Below are positions 8,189-17,520 of a stretch of DNA of 47,209 nt, piece by piece (position 1 is the first letter of the stretch; the number at the start of each line of letters is the position of its first letter). Origin of the DNA: Marinilabiliaceae bacterium (lineage in GTDB: Bacteria > Bacteroidota > Bacteroidia > Bacteroidales > Marinilabiliaceae); assembly GCA_009777175.1 (NCBI GenBank), contig WRMI01000019.1, positions 1-47,209 on the forward strand, given 5' to 3'. The position numbers were made by a program, and so were the translations under genes. Below the pieces are notes generated by a model, which was given only the letters and a program-made list of their open reading frames with translations, was not told where the DNA came from and searched no databases.

Positions 8189-9155
8189 AAGGGAGAAATC
8201 GCGACAATTTCGGTTGTATCAAATCAGGAGTTTAATTCAATACAAAAAATAAAACCTCCTCACATCGTAAACCGCTTCTTAAACTATGAAATCCTCATTT
8301 TACTAAAAATAATTTTTCTGGAACTTCAACATATCTTTAAATTGTACATCTTCATCCTATTTTTTTAATAGAAAACGGCTAAACAACCCTCGCCGTACCG
8401 AAATAGTCAATTTATCAGCTTATATTTTCAGCCGCAAAGATTATTCTTTATTTGATACGAATAATTTTTTTTTATTTTTTCTCCTTTCTAAAGCACCTCT
8501 ACATGATTTTTTCCGAGATGGTTTGATACCACATCGGGTAACCAAATTATTTTAATTAAAATTTTATATTCGCACCCTCTGTTGATCTAAAAGCCTTTAT
8601 TGTCCAGCAATTACCACAACTGCCCCCGACATTATTCCCGAAAGCACTCCGAAATTGTCGCCCCATAAGATATCTTTTTTCAAAAATAATTTGTTATCTT
8701 TGCAATATTTTTCAAATGACAAATATGATATATAAAATTGAAAAAACGGAATTTCTGACTGACCCTAAACAATTTTCCCCAAAAAAATAATATAATTTTA
8801 ATTTATGAGAAATCCCTCAGAAACAATCGGTAACAATAACTATTCCAACAAATTCGTGTAAAAAGAGCAGTTTCTATCCGAATTATTTTTTACTCCAAGT
8901 GCAAAGATAAAACTATTTTTATATTATTTATTACAAAAAAAATGAAACTTACTTAAAAAATTTTTTAGACATACATAGGAACGATTATAATTCAATTATT
9001 AGTGTAGCTCAATATATTCAATATTTCAATAAATTCAATAACAAGCAAATTAGTGACTAAAATATAAACGAGTAAATGGTTATATTTCAATATATTCAAT
9101 AACAATTTCAAAAAAATCGTGTTAGTTCGTGAAATTCGTGGCTAAATAAAAACAG
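8189..9155. other. Gene-poor interval between the Y RNAs and the glycosyltransferase
   Basis: I find no credible gene here. The interval holds AT-rich DNA, a solitary TATCTTTG box at 8695-8702, and 14 nt after it a 24-codon frame (ATG at 8716, MTNMIYKIEKTEFL...). This frame is too short to call. From about 8990 there are fragments of the dispersed TTCAATATATTCAAT and TTCGTGGCTAA repeats. Confidence 0.5.
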
Positions 9156-10454
9156 ATGAAACCCATAACAAAAAATTATAAAATTATTTCTCAATATCTT
9201 TCGAAACATTTGCCTGATTATCAAATCTTTAACAAACCTTCTAAAAATTTAGAAATAGTTGTGGTTATCCCTGTTTACAAAGAAAAAAATTGGATTTTTA
9301 GAACTTTAGATTCCTTATCATTATGTCAATATCCTCAAGTGGATGTTGAGGTTATTTTATTGTTTAATGCTTCCGAAAACGATTCCGAAGAGGTTTTGAG
9401 GGAACAAAAAATTGTTTCAGCGCAAATCCAAAATCAATACACTTATAGAACTGTTTCGTGGCTATCTTTTGTTGTTGAAGAGCGGTACAATATTGTAAAA
9501 AAGCATTTCGGTGCCGGAATGGCAAGAAAATTAGGGATGGATATTGCTTTAGCACGACTTTTTTCAATTGGTAAAAATGATGGTTTGATTGTTACGTTAG
9601 ATGCTGATACATTGGTGTTTCCAAACTATTTCAAAGAAATTTTTGAGTGGTTTAAAGATAGTAACAAAAAAGGTGCTTCAATATATTTCGAACATCCGTT
9701 AGAAGGGGATGACTTTCCACCAGAAGTTTATGACGGAATCATAAAATACGAATTACATTTGAGATATTTTTTGCAATCTTTGCGAACAACAGGTTTTCCT
9801 TACGCTTTTCATACAATGGGTTCTGCGATGGCAATGCGTGCATTGGCTTATGCACAAATAGGAGGAATGCCACGTAAACAAGCCGGCGAAGATTTTTATT
9901 TCTTGCAAAAATTAATACCATTAGGCGGATACGGCGAAATAACTAATACAACAATACTTCCCTCTCCAAGGCCATCTGACAGAGTAATTTTTGGAACAGG
10001 AGCAGCAATAACAAAACTATTGTCTGGAAATATTGAAATAAACAATACTTATAATTATCAGGCTTTTACAGATTTAAAAGAGTTCTTTGCAATGCGTTCT
10101 ATTTTGTACAATTTGAATAGTCAAAGTTTTTATGAGTTGTGCCATCAATTGCCTGTTCCTATTCAAACTTTTTTAATTGAAACAAATTTTTATTCTGATT
10201 TGAATGTTCTAAAAACCAATTGTTCTAATAATGAAATATTTATAAAACGTTTTTGGGAAATTTTTAATGCATTTAAAGTGGTAAAATACCTCAATTTTGT
10301 CCACGAACGATTCTTTAGTAAAATGAAAGTGCTAAATGCTGGACTTAAATTTTTAGAAAACAACAATTATTCAACAGAAGGTCTCGATACAGAAAAAAAG
10401 ATTTTGGAATATTTTAGGAAATTAGAAAAATCGATGGTATCGTCCTCTAAATGA
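9156..10454 (+). CDS. Family 2 glycosyltransferase
   Basis: A 432-residue GT-A fold enzyme. The nucleotide-binding opening is VVVIPVYKEKNWIFRTLDSL (about residues 32-51). A metal-binding DxD appears as VTLDADTLVFPNYF (about 146-159), and GEDFYFLQKL (about 246-255) matches the catalytic-base ED segment of GT2 enzymes. It transfers a sugar from an NDP-sugar to an unknown acceptor. No hydrophobic segments are evident, so it is probably cytosolic or peripheral. It stands alone, with no polysaccharide operon around it, so a biosynthetic role cannot be inferred. The long C-terminal region (300-432) is not recognised. Confidence 0.8.
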   Translation: MKPITKNYKIISQYLSKHLPDYQIFNKPSKNLEIVVVIPVYKEKNWIFRTLDSLSLCQYPQVDVEVILLFNASENDSEEVLREQKIVSAQIQNQYTYRTVSWLSFVVEERYNIVKKHFGAGMARKLGMDIALARLFSIGKNDGLIVTLDADTLVFPNYFKEIFEWFKDSNKKGASIYFEHPLEGDDFPPEVYDGIIKYELHLRYFLQSLRTTGFPYAFHTMGSAMAMRALAYAQIGGMPRKQAGEDFYFLQKLIPLGGYGEITNTTILPSPRPSDRVIFGTGAAITKLLSGNIEINNTYNYQAFTDLKEFFAMRSILYNLNSQSFYELCHQLPVPIQTFLIETNFYSDLNVLKTNCSNNEIFIKRFWEIFNAFKVVKYLNFVHERFFSKMKVLNAGLKFLENNNYSTEGLDTEKKILEYFRKLEKSMVSSSK

Positions 10455-10590
10455 TATTTTTAAAAATAAGAGTTCTTTCAGAAAAGTGAAATCACTTTAC
10501 CACAAAGTGCACAAAGTTTTTGGTTATTGAATTTATTGAAATACACAAAGTACACAAAGCGTTAAATATCAACATGTGTTCTTTGTATCT
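10455..10590. repeat. Dispersed CACAAAG-type repeat
   Basis: It contains ACCACAAAGTGCACAAAG, TTGGTTATTGAATTTATTGAAATAC and GCGTTAAATATCAACATGTG. The middle block also occurs at about 5891-5924 and the last at about 42080-42110. It is extragenic between two convergent genes. Confidence 0.65.
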
Positions 10591-10591
10591 G

Positions 10592-11242
10592 TTACCTAAT
10601 ATCAATAACTTCTACTTCCGGGTGTTTTTTCGTATCAAACCTAAACATTGCATCGTCGGCGGGAACATTAACTTCCATCTTTTTGATATCTACAAGATAA
10701 TTGTTGCCGTCTCTGCCCATTTGTGATATTTTTGCAAATTGCAGATTGTCCCGATAAACATATATTTTGATACGTGAATAAGGTTTGTCTCGTTTTTCGG
10801 GAAAGAGGTCAATTATATCAACTTTTTTGCCACCGATGGTAGTTTCGCCGGCATAAATATACTTATAACCCTTTTCATAAATAGTAAAAAGAGAGGCAGG
10901 GTCAAGGATATCATTTTCAGAATTTGATGCATCTGATATGGTAACCTCTTTGGCATCAAGTAGATGTGTCCACATTGTTTTGCCGTCATAATATATTTCA
11001 GTTCCCATCACTTCTACCTTATACTTGCTACCTTTCATAAGTATTTTCCCCGAATAAGTGTCAGAGGTGTTTGCTTGTAAATTTTCCAAAGTAATTGAAA
11101 AATCGGCTTTGATTGAGGTATAGCCTTTTGTTTTTGCCGATATTTTGTCAAGTAGTTCTTTTGCTTTAAATACATCGGGGTCTTGTGCTTTTATAGTTAC
11201 TATAAAAGCAAAAGTTATTAAAAATGTGCTTAATATTCTCAT
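10592..11242 (-). CDS. lolA: Outer-membrane lipoprotein carrier protein LolA
   Basis: A 216-residue periplasmic protein. The N-terminal signal peptide (MRILSTFLITFAFIVTIKAQ) is followed by the LolA beta-barrel pattern: DKISAKTKGYTSIKADFSIT, then SGKILMKGSKYKVEV, YDGKTMWTHL, and DPASLFTIYEKGYKYIYAGE (about residues 110-130). LolA shuttles lipoproteins from the LolCDE complex at the inner membrane to the outer membrane. The length and order of strands match the Bacteroidota form. It reads convergently to the glycosyltransferase. The common ftsK partner upstream of lolA in Bacteroidota is absent from this window. Confidence 0.88.
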   Translation of the reverse strand: MRILSTFLITFAFIVTIKAQDPDVFKAKELLDKISAKTKGYTSIKADFSITLENLQANTSDTYSGKILMKGSKYKVEVMGTEIYYDGKTMWTHLLDAKEVTISDASNSENDILDPASLFTIYEKGYKYIYAGETTIGGKKVDIIDLFPEKRDKPYSRIKIYVYRDNLQFAKISQMGRDGNNYLVDIKKMEVNVPADDAMFRFDTKKHPEVEVIDIR

Positions 11243-11331
11243 TATTAAATAATTAAAAAAAAGTATATTTTATTTATTTTTATTGTAACAATTATCGTAG
11301 CAGTTTCAGGCGCATCGAATGTACAGTACTT

Positions 11332-11451
11332 TCAGTTGTTTTGAATGAGGTCGTAATTACGCTGCACCGCTAATGGATCATATTCTTGTGCTTTTACAAA
11401 ATTGCTTGTGGCTCTGATGCCAATCATGGCAAAAAAAAGTTTGGTTCTCAT
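11332..11451 (-). pseudogene. Short secreted-peptide ORF or 5' gene remnant
   Basis: A 39-codon frame encodes MRTKLFFAMIGIRATSNFVK followed by AQEYDPLAVQRNYDLIQNN. The first 20-odd residues resemble a signal peptide with a cleavage site before AQ. After the stop the same frame continues open (KYCTFDAPETATII), suggesting that a longer secreted protein has been truncated by a nonsense mutation. I do not recognise the family. Confidence 0.35.
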
Positions 11452-11885
11452 ATGTTATTAATTAATTGATATTTAAAAATATTTTCAACGAAAAAATTTC
11501 GACAAAAGTAGTGTTATTTTTATTAAAACAATAAAAATTAATATTATTTTTTTTCAAATATTTTGCAAAAAATGCAAAAGTCGCAAAAACACTAAGTAAA
11601 TTAATAGAGAAACATAAATAAATGATTGATTTCAACCAATATCCCTAATGCGTTCTAATAATTCATCAAAAAAATCTACTCCGAAAGGTTTAGGATTTTT
11701 ATCACATATTCAGTATTTATAATGCAAAAATAACATTTTTTGGTAAAAAAGTAACTAATTAATTAACTATCTTAATCAACATTATTTATAATCTTTTTAA
11801 CGCAAAGTCGCAAAAAATAATGCGCAAAAGAAACAATAAATTTTTTGTAAATTTGTTTTTTTATGACATAATACTTAATCATCTT
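11452..11885. other. AT-rich intergenic stretch
   Basis: There are no recognisable genes. A block TTTAACGCAAAGTCGCAAAAA near 11795 is related to the dispersed 'cacaaag/ctttgcg' repeats. It separates the small remnant from the 3' end of the restriction-modification gene. Confidence 0.4.
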
Positions 11886-14800
11886 TTACTGTATAATATG
11901 TTCTATTTCTTTCATCACTTCCTCCGTCTCTCCCAACGCAACAATAATTTTTTGATAATGTTTTATATTATCGTAGTTTAGAACTCTTTCTTTTCTATCT
12001 TTCATCCATTTTTGTGCGGGTTGGTAGCCGCCGATGTAGAAATTCCACGTAACTAAGGGAACGTTGTCGAAATATTGGGTATCGTTAATATAAACTTTAT
12101 TGATAGTATATTGCACTTTTTCTATTTTATTATTACCAGCAATAGGAAAATTTGCCATATTTTGCTGTGGCTCAACTCCTTCTAATAAATGTAAATGTCT
12201 TAATTTTTCACCTAATTCTACATATTTCCAAAAAATTTCAGCATTTTCAGGATATGGAACACATGGAAAATCTATTTTCAGAAATTCTCTGTATTTTTCA
12301 CGAAATGTTGGGTTGTGCAATACAGCATAAATATAGTCTAATATATCAATTGGCGCAAAAGTATTTTTTGTTTTTTCCTTTTCTTCAGTGAATTGTAAAC
12401 CTAATTTTTTAGAAATTTTGTCAACAATTGTTTTATTTAGGTTGTGCTGTTTATGATATGGACTATTGTCGTTGTCGGCGATTCCGTTTTTAATGTACGT
12501 GTAGAGAGGGAAAAAATAGTTGATATCTAACGATGAAATTGCTGTTGAACCTGATATCATATTTTTACTCAAATGTATAAAATTCCATAATTGCTGACTT
12601 CTGTTTCTACGAATTGTAATCAATCCTATATTTTCTCCCATCAAAAAATGTTGCATCACCTCGTAAAGAGGACGAGAATAAATTCCGCCTGACTTACCTG
12701 TGTAATAGGTACATCTGTTATCAAAAGGGCGATACATAAGAATAGAAAAACATTTTTCATCAATTTTCTCTATTTCTTTTTTTGCTGATAAATAATTCCA
12801 ACTTGTGCTATCTTTTTGCCTGTTATATTTTTCACGCCATATATGTTCGGCTAATGTCAATAAATCATTAATCTTTTGTTTTTGTTCTTTTTGTGTAAAA
12901 GAAATATTCAAATTGTCATTTCCTGTTACAATGCCGACACTATTCAATTTAAAAAGTTCTGTTAAAACAAATCCTTTTTCATACTCTTTTTTGTGAGTTT
13001 CCGACTTTGGAACAAAAAAGTAAAAAGGTTTATTATATTTAATTTGTTGCCATTTAACTGACTTTAAATTGTTATTAATCAGAAAATTAAATTTTTCAGT
13101 TCTTTTTCCATAAAGATCGTAATGATAAACTTCTGCAAGTGTATTGCTCTCACTATTTTTCTTACATTTTACAAAAATATTAATTGAAACTCCTTGTTGA
13201 ATATCAAATACATTCTCGTCTTTGCTGCCGTCGGGTGCAGTTTCTTTCTTTTTTGCGTTGCCGTGAAGGTCAATAATATAAATTTTGTCAAAAGTTTTTA
13301 ATAAATTCCACCGCATTCCTCGAAATGTCGGATTATCCAAAAAACCATGATTGTTGATAAATGCCAAAATGCCCTCGCCGTTGTTCTCGATAAAATATTG
13401 TCCAAAGCGAATAAATTTTACATAATCATCTTGTAGCCAATGTTTTTTCTCTTTAAAATGTACTCCATCGACATATTTGTAGTGTTCTACTAATTTTGTA
13501 AACTCTGTTTCTCTGTTTTGAGATATACCACTATAAGGCGGATTTCCAAGCACTACCATAACAGGGACATCTTGTTTAATATTATTTGCGGCATTTGCTT
13601 CGTCTGATAACCATTTGACAAAAGGCAGTTCTGTTTTTGCTTTGGGGTCGTCTAAACTATTTGTTAAGAATATGCGTAAACGTTCATTTCCTGTTTGTTT
13701 ATAACCCGTTTGTTTCAAAAGCATATCTAAATTAAGATGTGCCATTGAGTATGAAGCCATTAATATTTCAAAACCGTTGAGTCTCGGTATTAAATGTTCG
13801 TGGACATAATTTTGCCACATTCCTTGCTGATTTTTGAATTTTTTGTAAATATTTTGCACTACTTCGGCAAGAAATGTGCCTGTACCTGTTGCAGGGTCTA
13901 AAATTTGGACACGATGATGTTTGCTGGCATTGAGGGGGTTGCGGGTCAAGCCCGCAATGACGGGACGGGTCAAGCCCGCAATGACGGGTTGGGTCGAGCC
14001 CGTGACAGGTTGAGTAATTGATGCATCGGCTAAACCATCCGATATTTCAAAATCTTGTTTTAAAATATCATCTACTGCCTGCACTATAAATTGTACCACA
14101 GGTTTTGGTGTGTACCAAACTCCACGATTTTTGCGCAAAGCAGGGTCATATTCTGATAAAAAGGTTTCATAAAAATGAATGATGGGATCGTGGTCTGTTT
14201 TTTGAAATTCTTTTATTATTGAATTGATATTCACATAATTAAATAAATCTGCCAAATCGTCAACTACCCAACGAATACGCTTATCTAAATCATTATCCGC
14301 AATATATTGAAAAAATTTACGTAAAAATGGATTAGAATATGGAATTAATTCTGACGCTTGTTTCCGAGTAAATACATCATCGGTTTGGTCATTTAATTTT
14401 GCCGCAAACATACCATAAGCAATAGTTTGAGCATACATATCAGCAAAATCTTTATGTTTGATTTCTGGTATCAAAACCTCCTGAAATCCTTTTAATTGCA
14501 AATCTAAGGAGTTTGCATCAACTATGGGACCATTCTCATTGTTGTTCAGCGCATTTTCAATAATACTAGCCATCAACCGTGCTTTTGATGCCATTATTTT
14601 TGATAAATCTTCCGCTGTTTCTATACTTTGTCCTTTGTAACCAACAAAAATATTGATTAAAGCAATAAATTCCTCAAATTCAGATTTAATTGGTTCAATT
14701 CCATTTTGCCCTATTTTTGCAATTGTTACGGTTTCTACTTCTATTTCATTTAAAAAAAGTTGAAAAGTAAGATAATCTGTAATAATCAGATTGTTTAAAG

Positions 14801-15092
14801 ATTGCTTATAACGGTCGAATTGCTCTTGATATTCCTTATTTTCTAGGTGTTTTCCAATGATTTTAGTTTCAATGTATCCTGTTGGTATTTGTTTTCTTGT
14901 AATAATATAATCGGGTGCGCCGCAGGAAATCCTTTTTGGCTCGTTGGTAATGCTTACACCGTCTGTGAGGTTTTCCAACAATAATGTAAAAGCGTCGCGA
15001 TATGTATATTCAGTGGCAATGCCTTCATTATAGTTCCGATTAAGTTCGGAAATGTATTGAGTTATTTCCTTATTTAAAGTAAGATTTAACAT
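11886..15092 (-). CDS. Single-chain restriction-modification enzyme (type IIG/ISP-like adenine methylase-nuclease)
   Basis: A 1068-residue protein. The N-terminal ~170 residues contain the pattern GAPDYIITRKQIPTGYIETK, which fits a PD-(D/E)xK nuclease (D...ExK). A helical linker follows (GVWYTPKPVVQFIV, about residues 326-339). Then comes the N6-adenine methylase core: motif I LDPATGTGTFLAEVV (about 395) and motif IV LGNPPYSG (about 515). The last 400 residues would hold the target-recognition domain. Such enzymes methylate one DNA strand and cut unmodified DNA from the same chain. An in-frame palindromic repeat is inserted just before motif I (residues about 362-385). It forms an apparent operon with the 115-aa gene 10 nt upstream. 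Confidence 0.85.
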   Translation of the reverse strand: MLNLTLNKEITQYISELNRNYNEGIATEYTYRDAFTLLLENLTDGVSITNEPKRISCGAPDYIITRKQIPTGYIETKIIGKHLENKEYQEQFDRYKQSLNNLIITDYLTFQLFLNEIEVETVTIAKIGQNGIEPIKSEFEEFIALINIFVGYKGQSIETAEDLSKIMASKARLMASIIENALNNNENGPIVDANSLDLQLKGFQEVLIPEIKHKDFADMYAQTIAYGMFAAKLNDQTDDVFTRKQASELIPYSNPFLRKFFQYIADNDLDKRIRWVVDDLADLFNYVNINSIIKEFQKTDHDPIIHFYETFLSEYDPALRKNRGVWYTPKPVVQFIVQAVDDILKQDFEISDGLADASITQPVTGSTQPVIAGLTRPVIAGLTRNPLNASKHHRVQILDPATGTGTFLAEVVQNIYKKFKNQQGMWQNYVHEHLIPRLNGFEILMASYSMAHLNLDMLLKQTGYKQTGNERLRIFLTNSLDDPKAKTELPFVKWLSDEANAANNIKQDVPVMVVLGNPPYSGISQNRETEFTKLVEHYKYVDGVHFKEKKHWLQDDYVKFIRFGQYFIENNGEGILAFINNHGFLDNPTFRGMRWNLLKTFDKIYIIDLHGNAKKKETAPDGSKDENVFDIQQGVSINIFVKCKKNSESNTLAEVYHYDLYGKRTEKFNFLINNNLKSVKWQQIKYNKPFYFFVPKSETHKKEYEKGFVLTELFKLNSVGIVTGNDNLNISFTQKEQKQKINDLLTLAEHIWREKYNRQKDSTSWNYLSAKKEIEKIDEKCFSILMYRPFDNRCTYYTGKSGGIYSRPLYEVMQHFLMGENIGLITIRRNRSQQLWNFIHLSKNMISGSTAISSLDINYFFPLYTYIKNGIADNDNSPYHKQHNLNKTIVDKISKKLGLQFTEEKEKTKNTFAPIDILDYIYAVLHNPTFREKYREFLKIDFPCVPYPENAEIFWKYVELGEKLRHLHLLEGVEPQQNMANFPIAGNNKIEKVQYTINKVYINDTQYFDNVPLVTWNFYIGGYQPAQKWMKDRKERVLNYDNIKHYQKIIVALGETEEVMKEIEHIIQ
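13939..14009. repeat. In-frame palindromic repeat inside the RM gene
   Basis: Two and a half copies of a roughly 27-bp unit with inverted arms (TTGCGGG-TCAAG-CCCGCAA, then ATGACGGG) lie within the coding sequence. On the gene's strand they read as repeated PVIAGLTR. The insertion keeps the frame and sits between the helical linker and methylase motif I. Its GC content is visibly higher than that of the flanking gene. Confidence 0.85.
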
Positions 15093-15102
15093 ATTTTCCC
15101 TT

Positions 15103-15450
15103 TTATTTTTCTATACTTCTTTTGAAGTCCAAAATGGCATGATAAATATGTTTTTGTTCGCCGTGGTTTTCAACTGTTAACTGTGTAATATCGTATTTCA
15201 TAAGAAATTCCGATGCAAGTTTCAATGTTTCTTTAACTCCTATTTTAAGAGGTGCTCCGTCCCAAATCATAGTTAGTCCGTTGTATATCATATTAAAATA
15301 ACGATCATGATTTCCTGAAAAAATAGATAAAACTCCATTTTCATCCTGATAACAACTCGTAATTCTATTATCCCGCCAATCATTATATTTATGCGTATCT
15401 TTTGGGACAAGTTTGAAGGTACTCGATTTTAGTCCTGTTTCTATCTTCAT
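15103..15450 (-). CDS. Hypothetical protein upstream of the RM gene
   Basis: A 115-residue soluble protein of unknown family, with a mixed alpha/beta composition rich in aromatic and charged residues (NHDRYFNMIYNGLTMIWDGA in the centre, VENHGEQKHIYHAI near the end). It has no signal peptide or membrane segment. It is encoded 10 nt before the RM gene on the same strand, so the two are probably co-transcribed. A role linked to the RM enzyme is inference from position only. Confidence 0.55.
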   Translation of the reverse strand: MKIETGLKSSTFKLVPKDTHKYNDWRDNRITSCYQDENGVLSIFSGNHDRYFNMIYNGLTMIWDGAPLKIGVKETLKLASEFLMKYDITQLTVENHGEQKHIYHAILDFKRSIEK

Positions 15451-15621
15451 ATTATTAATTATTTTATAAAATTGGATGCAAAAATAGTTAAAATTTTTGG
15501 AATATTAACGGGTACATTATTTATTGAGCTCAATAACTCCATTTTCGTTAATTAAATTTTTCGCAAAGATAGTAAATTTTGTTTACATAGTTGATTTTTT
15601 TTCCACTTTCAATGCAAAATC

Positions 15622-15867
15622 TGCTACAAAGGGAGTGTCACTCATTCTCCCATTTACTTGTTTACATACGCACACAAAGACATTGCTTTTGAGTTCGGCT
15701 CTTGGCTCAGTCCCGTATTTAAACTTTATTTGATAACAGAGTATCTGCGCCCTAAAGAAGCCGAAAACGACCCAATGCTTGATGAATGGAATGTATTAAG
15801 TTATTTATACACCCCATACAGAGTATATCATTTTAGAGGAGACAATGCCACATTGAAAAAAATGTAG
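15622..15867 (+). pseudogene. KilA-N domain remnant
   Basis: The frame lacks an ATG, but HKDIAFEFGSWLSPVFKLYL (from about 15670) is the hallmark of the KilA-N DNA-binding domain of phage and mobile-element proteins. It continues as ITEYLRPKEAEN...DEWNV and then loses similarity before a stop. The N-terminal part of the domain is not recoverable in any frame upstream. It is a decayed fragment, probably from an anti-repressor-like protein, and marks the left edge of the defence-gene remnants. Confidence 0.65.
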
Positions 15868-16011
15868 CGAGACAATTTTTTTTGAATATTTAAAAAAAAT
15901 GCTTTCTATTGATTTATCTAAATTTGCCTGTTTTCTCCTATCTATCTTCTTTTATTCATAGGTATTTTGGGCTACTTTGAAATTTTATTTTTCGGCAAGT
16001 TCGCATAAAAA

Positions 16012-16044
16012 TTGGGTGATTCTGATAAATAAATGTTATCTTTG
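16012..16044 (+). promoter_or_regulatory. Bacteroidota-type promoter for the methylase genes
   Basis: A TTG at 16012-16014 and TATCTTTG at 16037-16044 are separated by 22 nt. The first methylase ATG lies 17 nt downstream of the box, so the leader must be very short. Confidence 0.55.
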
Positions 16045-16061
16045 CATTTTTGAATTGTATT

Positions 16062-16334
16062 ATGACAGTTGAAACAGAAAATATTAATGTTGATAGTTTA
16101 TGGCTTATAAATAAGCAAGATAAAAGCGGTAAACACGCAAACGTTTATCATGGTAATTTTATTCCGCAAATCCCGAATCAGTTAATTCGTAGATACACAA
16201 AAGAAAACGATACAGTTTTAGATTTGTTTATGGGTAGTGGCACAACGCTTTACGAATGCAAAAACTTGAGTAGAAATTTTATTGGATTTGATATAAATAC
16301 TGAAATTATTGATTATCCGGAGGACAATTTATGA
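16062..16334 (+). pseudogene. Truncated DNA methylase (N4/N6 MTase, AdoMet-binding part only)
   Basis: The ATG at 16062 gives 90 residues. They contain the approach NVYHGNFIPQIPNQLIRRYT and AdoMet motif I, VLDLFMGSGTTLYECK, then FIGFDIN. In full-length enzymes of this type a catalytic (D/N)PPY segment follows motif I. Here the frame ends after about 10 unrelated residues (IIDYPEDNL), exactly at the next methylase start (ATGA overlap). It therefore lacks catalytic capacity. The junction has a strong GGAGGA sequence 9-14 nt before the next ATG, unusual for this genome. Confidence 0.7.
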
Positions 16335-17338
16335 ATTACATAGGTTCGAAAAACAAATTGTCAAACTTCATAAAATCAACTGTTTATTCAGTTGTAGGAA
16401 AAGATTTATCTGACAAAATTTTTTGTGATATTTTCGCAGGAACAGGTATCGTTGGGCGGAACTTTAAAACAGAAGTAAAAAAAGTTATTGCCAATGATTG
16501 TGAATATTACAGTTATGTGTTGAATAAAAATTATATCGAAAATCACGAGGATATCATAGACAAACATTTTTTCATTGATAATTTAAACAATCTGACTTCA
16601 ATTGATGGCGGATTTATTTATAAAAATTATTGTGTTGGCGGTGGAACTGAACGGCAATATTTTTCTGACTACAACGGAAAAAAAATTGATACGATAAGAC
16701 AAAAAATTGAAGAATGGAAAAACGAAAATAAAATTTCTTCGAATCTATATTTCTTTCTTCTTGCAAGCCTATTGGAATGTGCCGACAAAGTAGCCAATAC
16801 TGCCTCAGTTTATGGTGCATATTTGAAACATTTGAAAAAGTCGGCACAAAAAGAATTAGTTTTAGTGCCTGCAAATTTTGAATTGAATGAAAACAAGCAC
16901 GAGGTTTTTAATACAGATAGCAATATGCTTATTTCGCAAATCGAAGGTGATATTCTTTATTTAGACCCGCCATATAATAGCCGTCAGTATGGAGCGAATT
17001 ATCATTTACTCAATACAATTGCAAGGTATGATGATTTTATACCAAAAGGAAAAACAGGAATGAGAATATATCAAAAATCAAATTATTGCAGTTCTGCAAA
17101 AGTTGCTGTTGAATTTGAGAATTTAATAAAAAAAGCTCAATTCCAATACATTTTTCTTACGTACAACAATGAGGGTTTAATGTCTGTGAAAAATGTACAA
17201 AATATTTTGCAGAAATATGGAAAATACGATTTGGCAGAGATTGATTATCAACGTTTCAAAGCCGACAAAACAGAAAACCGAAATCATAAAGCAGATAGCA
17301 CAAAAGAATATTTACATTTTTTGGAAAAGAAAAATTGA
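16331..17338 (+). CDS. D12-class N6-adenine DNA methyltransferase
   Basis: A 335-residue enzyme. It opens with MNYIGSKNKLSNFI (motif X) and DIFAGTGIVGRNF (motif I, about residues 38-50). Further on is catalytic motif IV LYLDPPYNSRQYGANYH (about residues 211-227), with the target-recognition insert between, matching the Dam/D12 order. It transfers a methyl group from AdoMet to adenine N6. It overlaps the truncated methylase upstream by 4 nt. No intact restriction nuclease gene follows, so it is an orphan, or its partner was lost where the DUF1016 fragment now sits. Confidence 0.85.
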   Translation: MNYIGSKNKLSNFIKSTVYSVVGKDLSDKIFCDIFAGTGIVGRNFKTEVKKVIANDCEYYSYVLNKNYIENHEDIIDKHFFIDNLNNLTSIDGGFIYKNYCVGGGTERQYFSDYNGKKIDTIRQKIEEWKNENKISSNLYFFLLASLLECADKVANTASVYGAYLKHLKKSAQKELVLVPANFELNENKHEVFNTDSNMLISQIEGDILYLDPPYNSRQYGANYHLLNTIARYDDFIPKGKTGMRIYQKSNYCSSAKVAVEFENLIKKAQFQYIFLTYNNEGLMSVKNVQNILQKYGKYDLAEIDYQRFKADKTENRNHKADSTKEYLHFLEKKN

Positions 17339-17377
17339 AAAAAAACGTCATACAACGAAAATAACCAGATTGTTTTA

Positions 17378-17520
17378 ATGTTTTGGGAGATTTGTTCATA
17401 CATTAATTCTGTGATTTTGGGAATGGAACAAGCAGAGTATGGGAAGAAGATTTTGTCGACAGTGTCGACAAAATTGGTAGAAATTACGGAAAAGCGCACT
17501 ATTTCTCGCCGCAATATATG
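17378..17520 (+). pseudogene. DUF1016/YhcG-type nuclease N-terminal remnant
   Basis: The frame starting MFWEICSYINSVI contains EYGKKILSTVSTKL and ISRRN. These correspond to the conserved AEYGK-x-I-x-x-LS...FSxRNL pattern at the N-terminus of DUF1016 (PDDEXK, YhcG) proteins. The rest of the roughly 350-residue family is missing because the sequence runs into the 3' end of the convergent menG gene. Confidence 0.6.
17450..17474. repeat. Perfect inverted repeat containing two SalI-type palindromes
   Basis: The arms ATTTTGTCGAC and GTCGACAAAAT are 11 bp each and surround the 3-nt loop AGT. It lies inside the DUF1016 remnant, 25 nt beyond the 3' end of menG. It could act as a bidirectional terminator-like hairpin, with T/A runs at its base. 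Confidence 0.6.
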
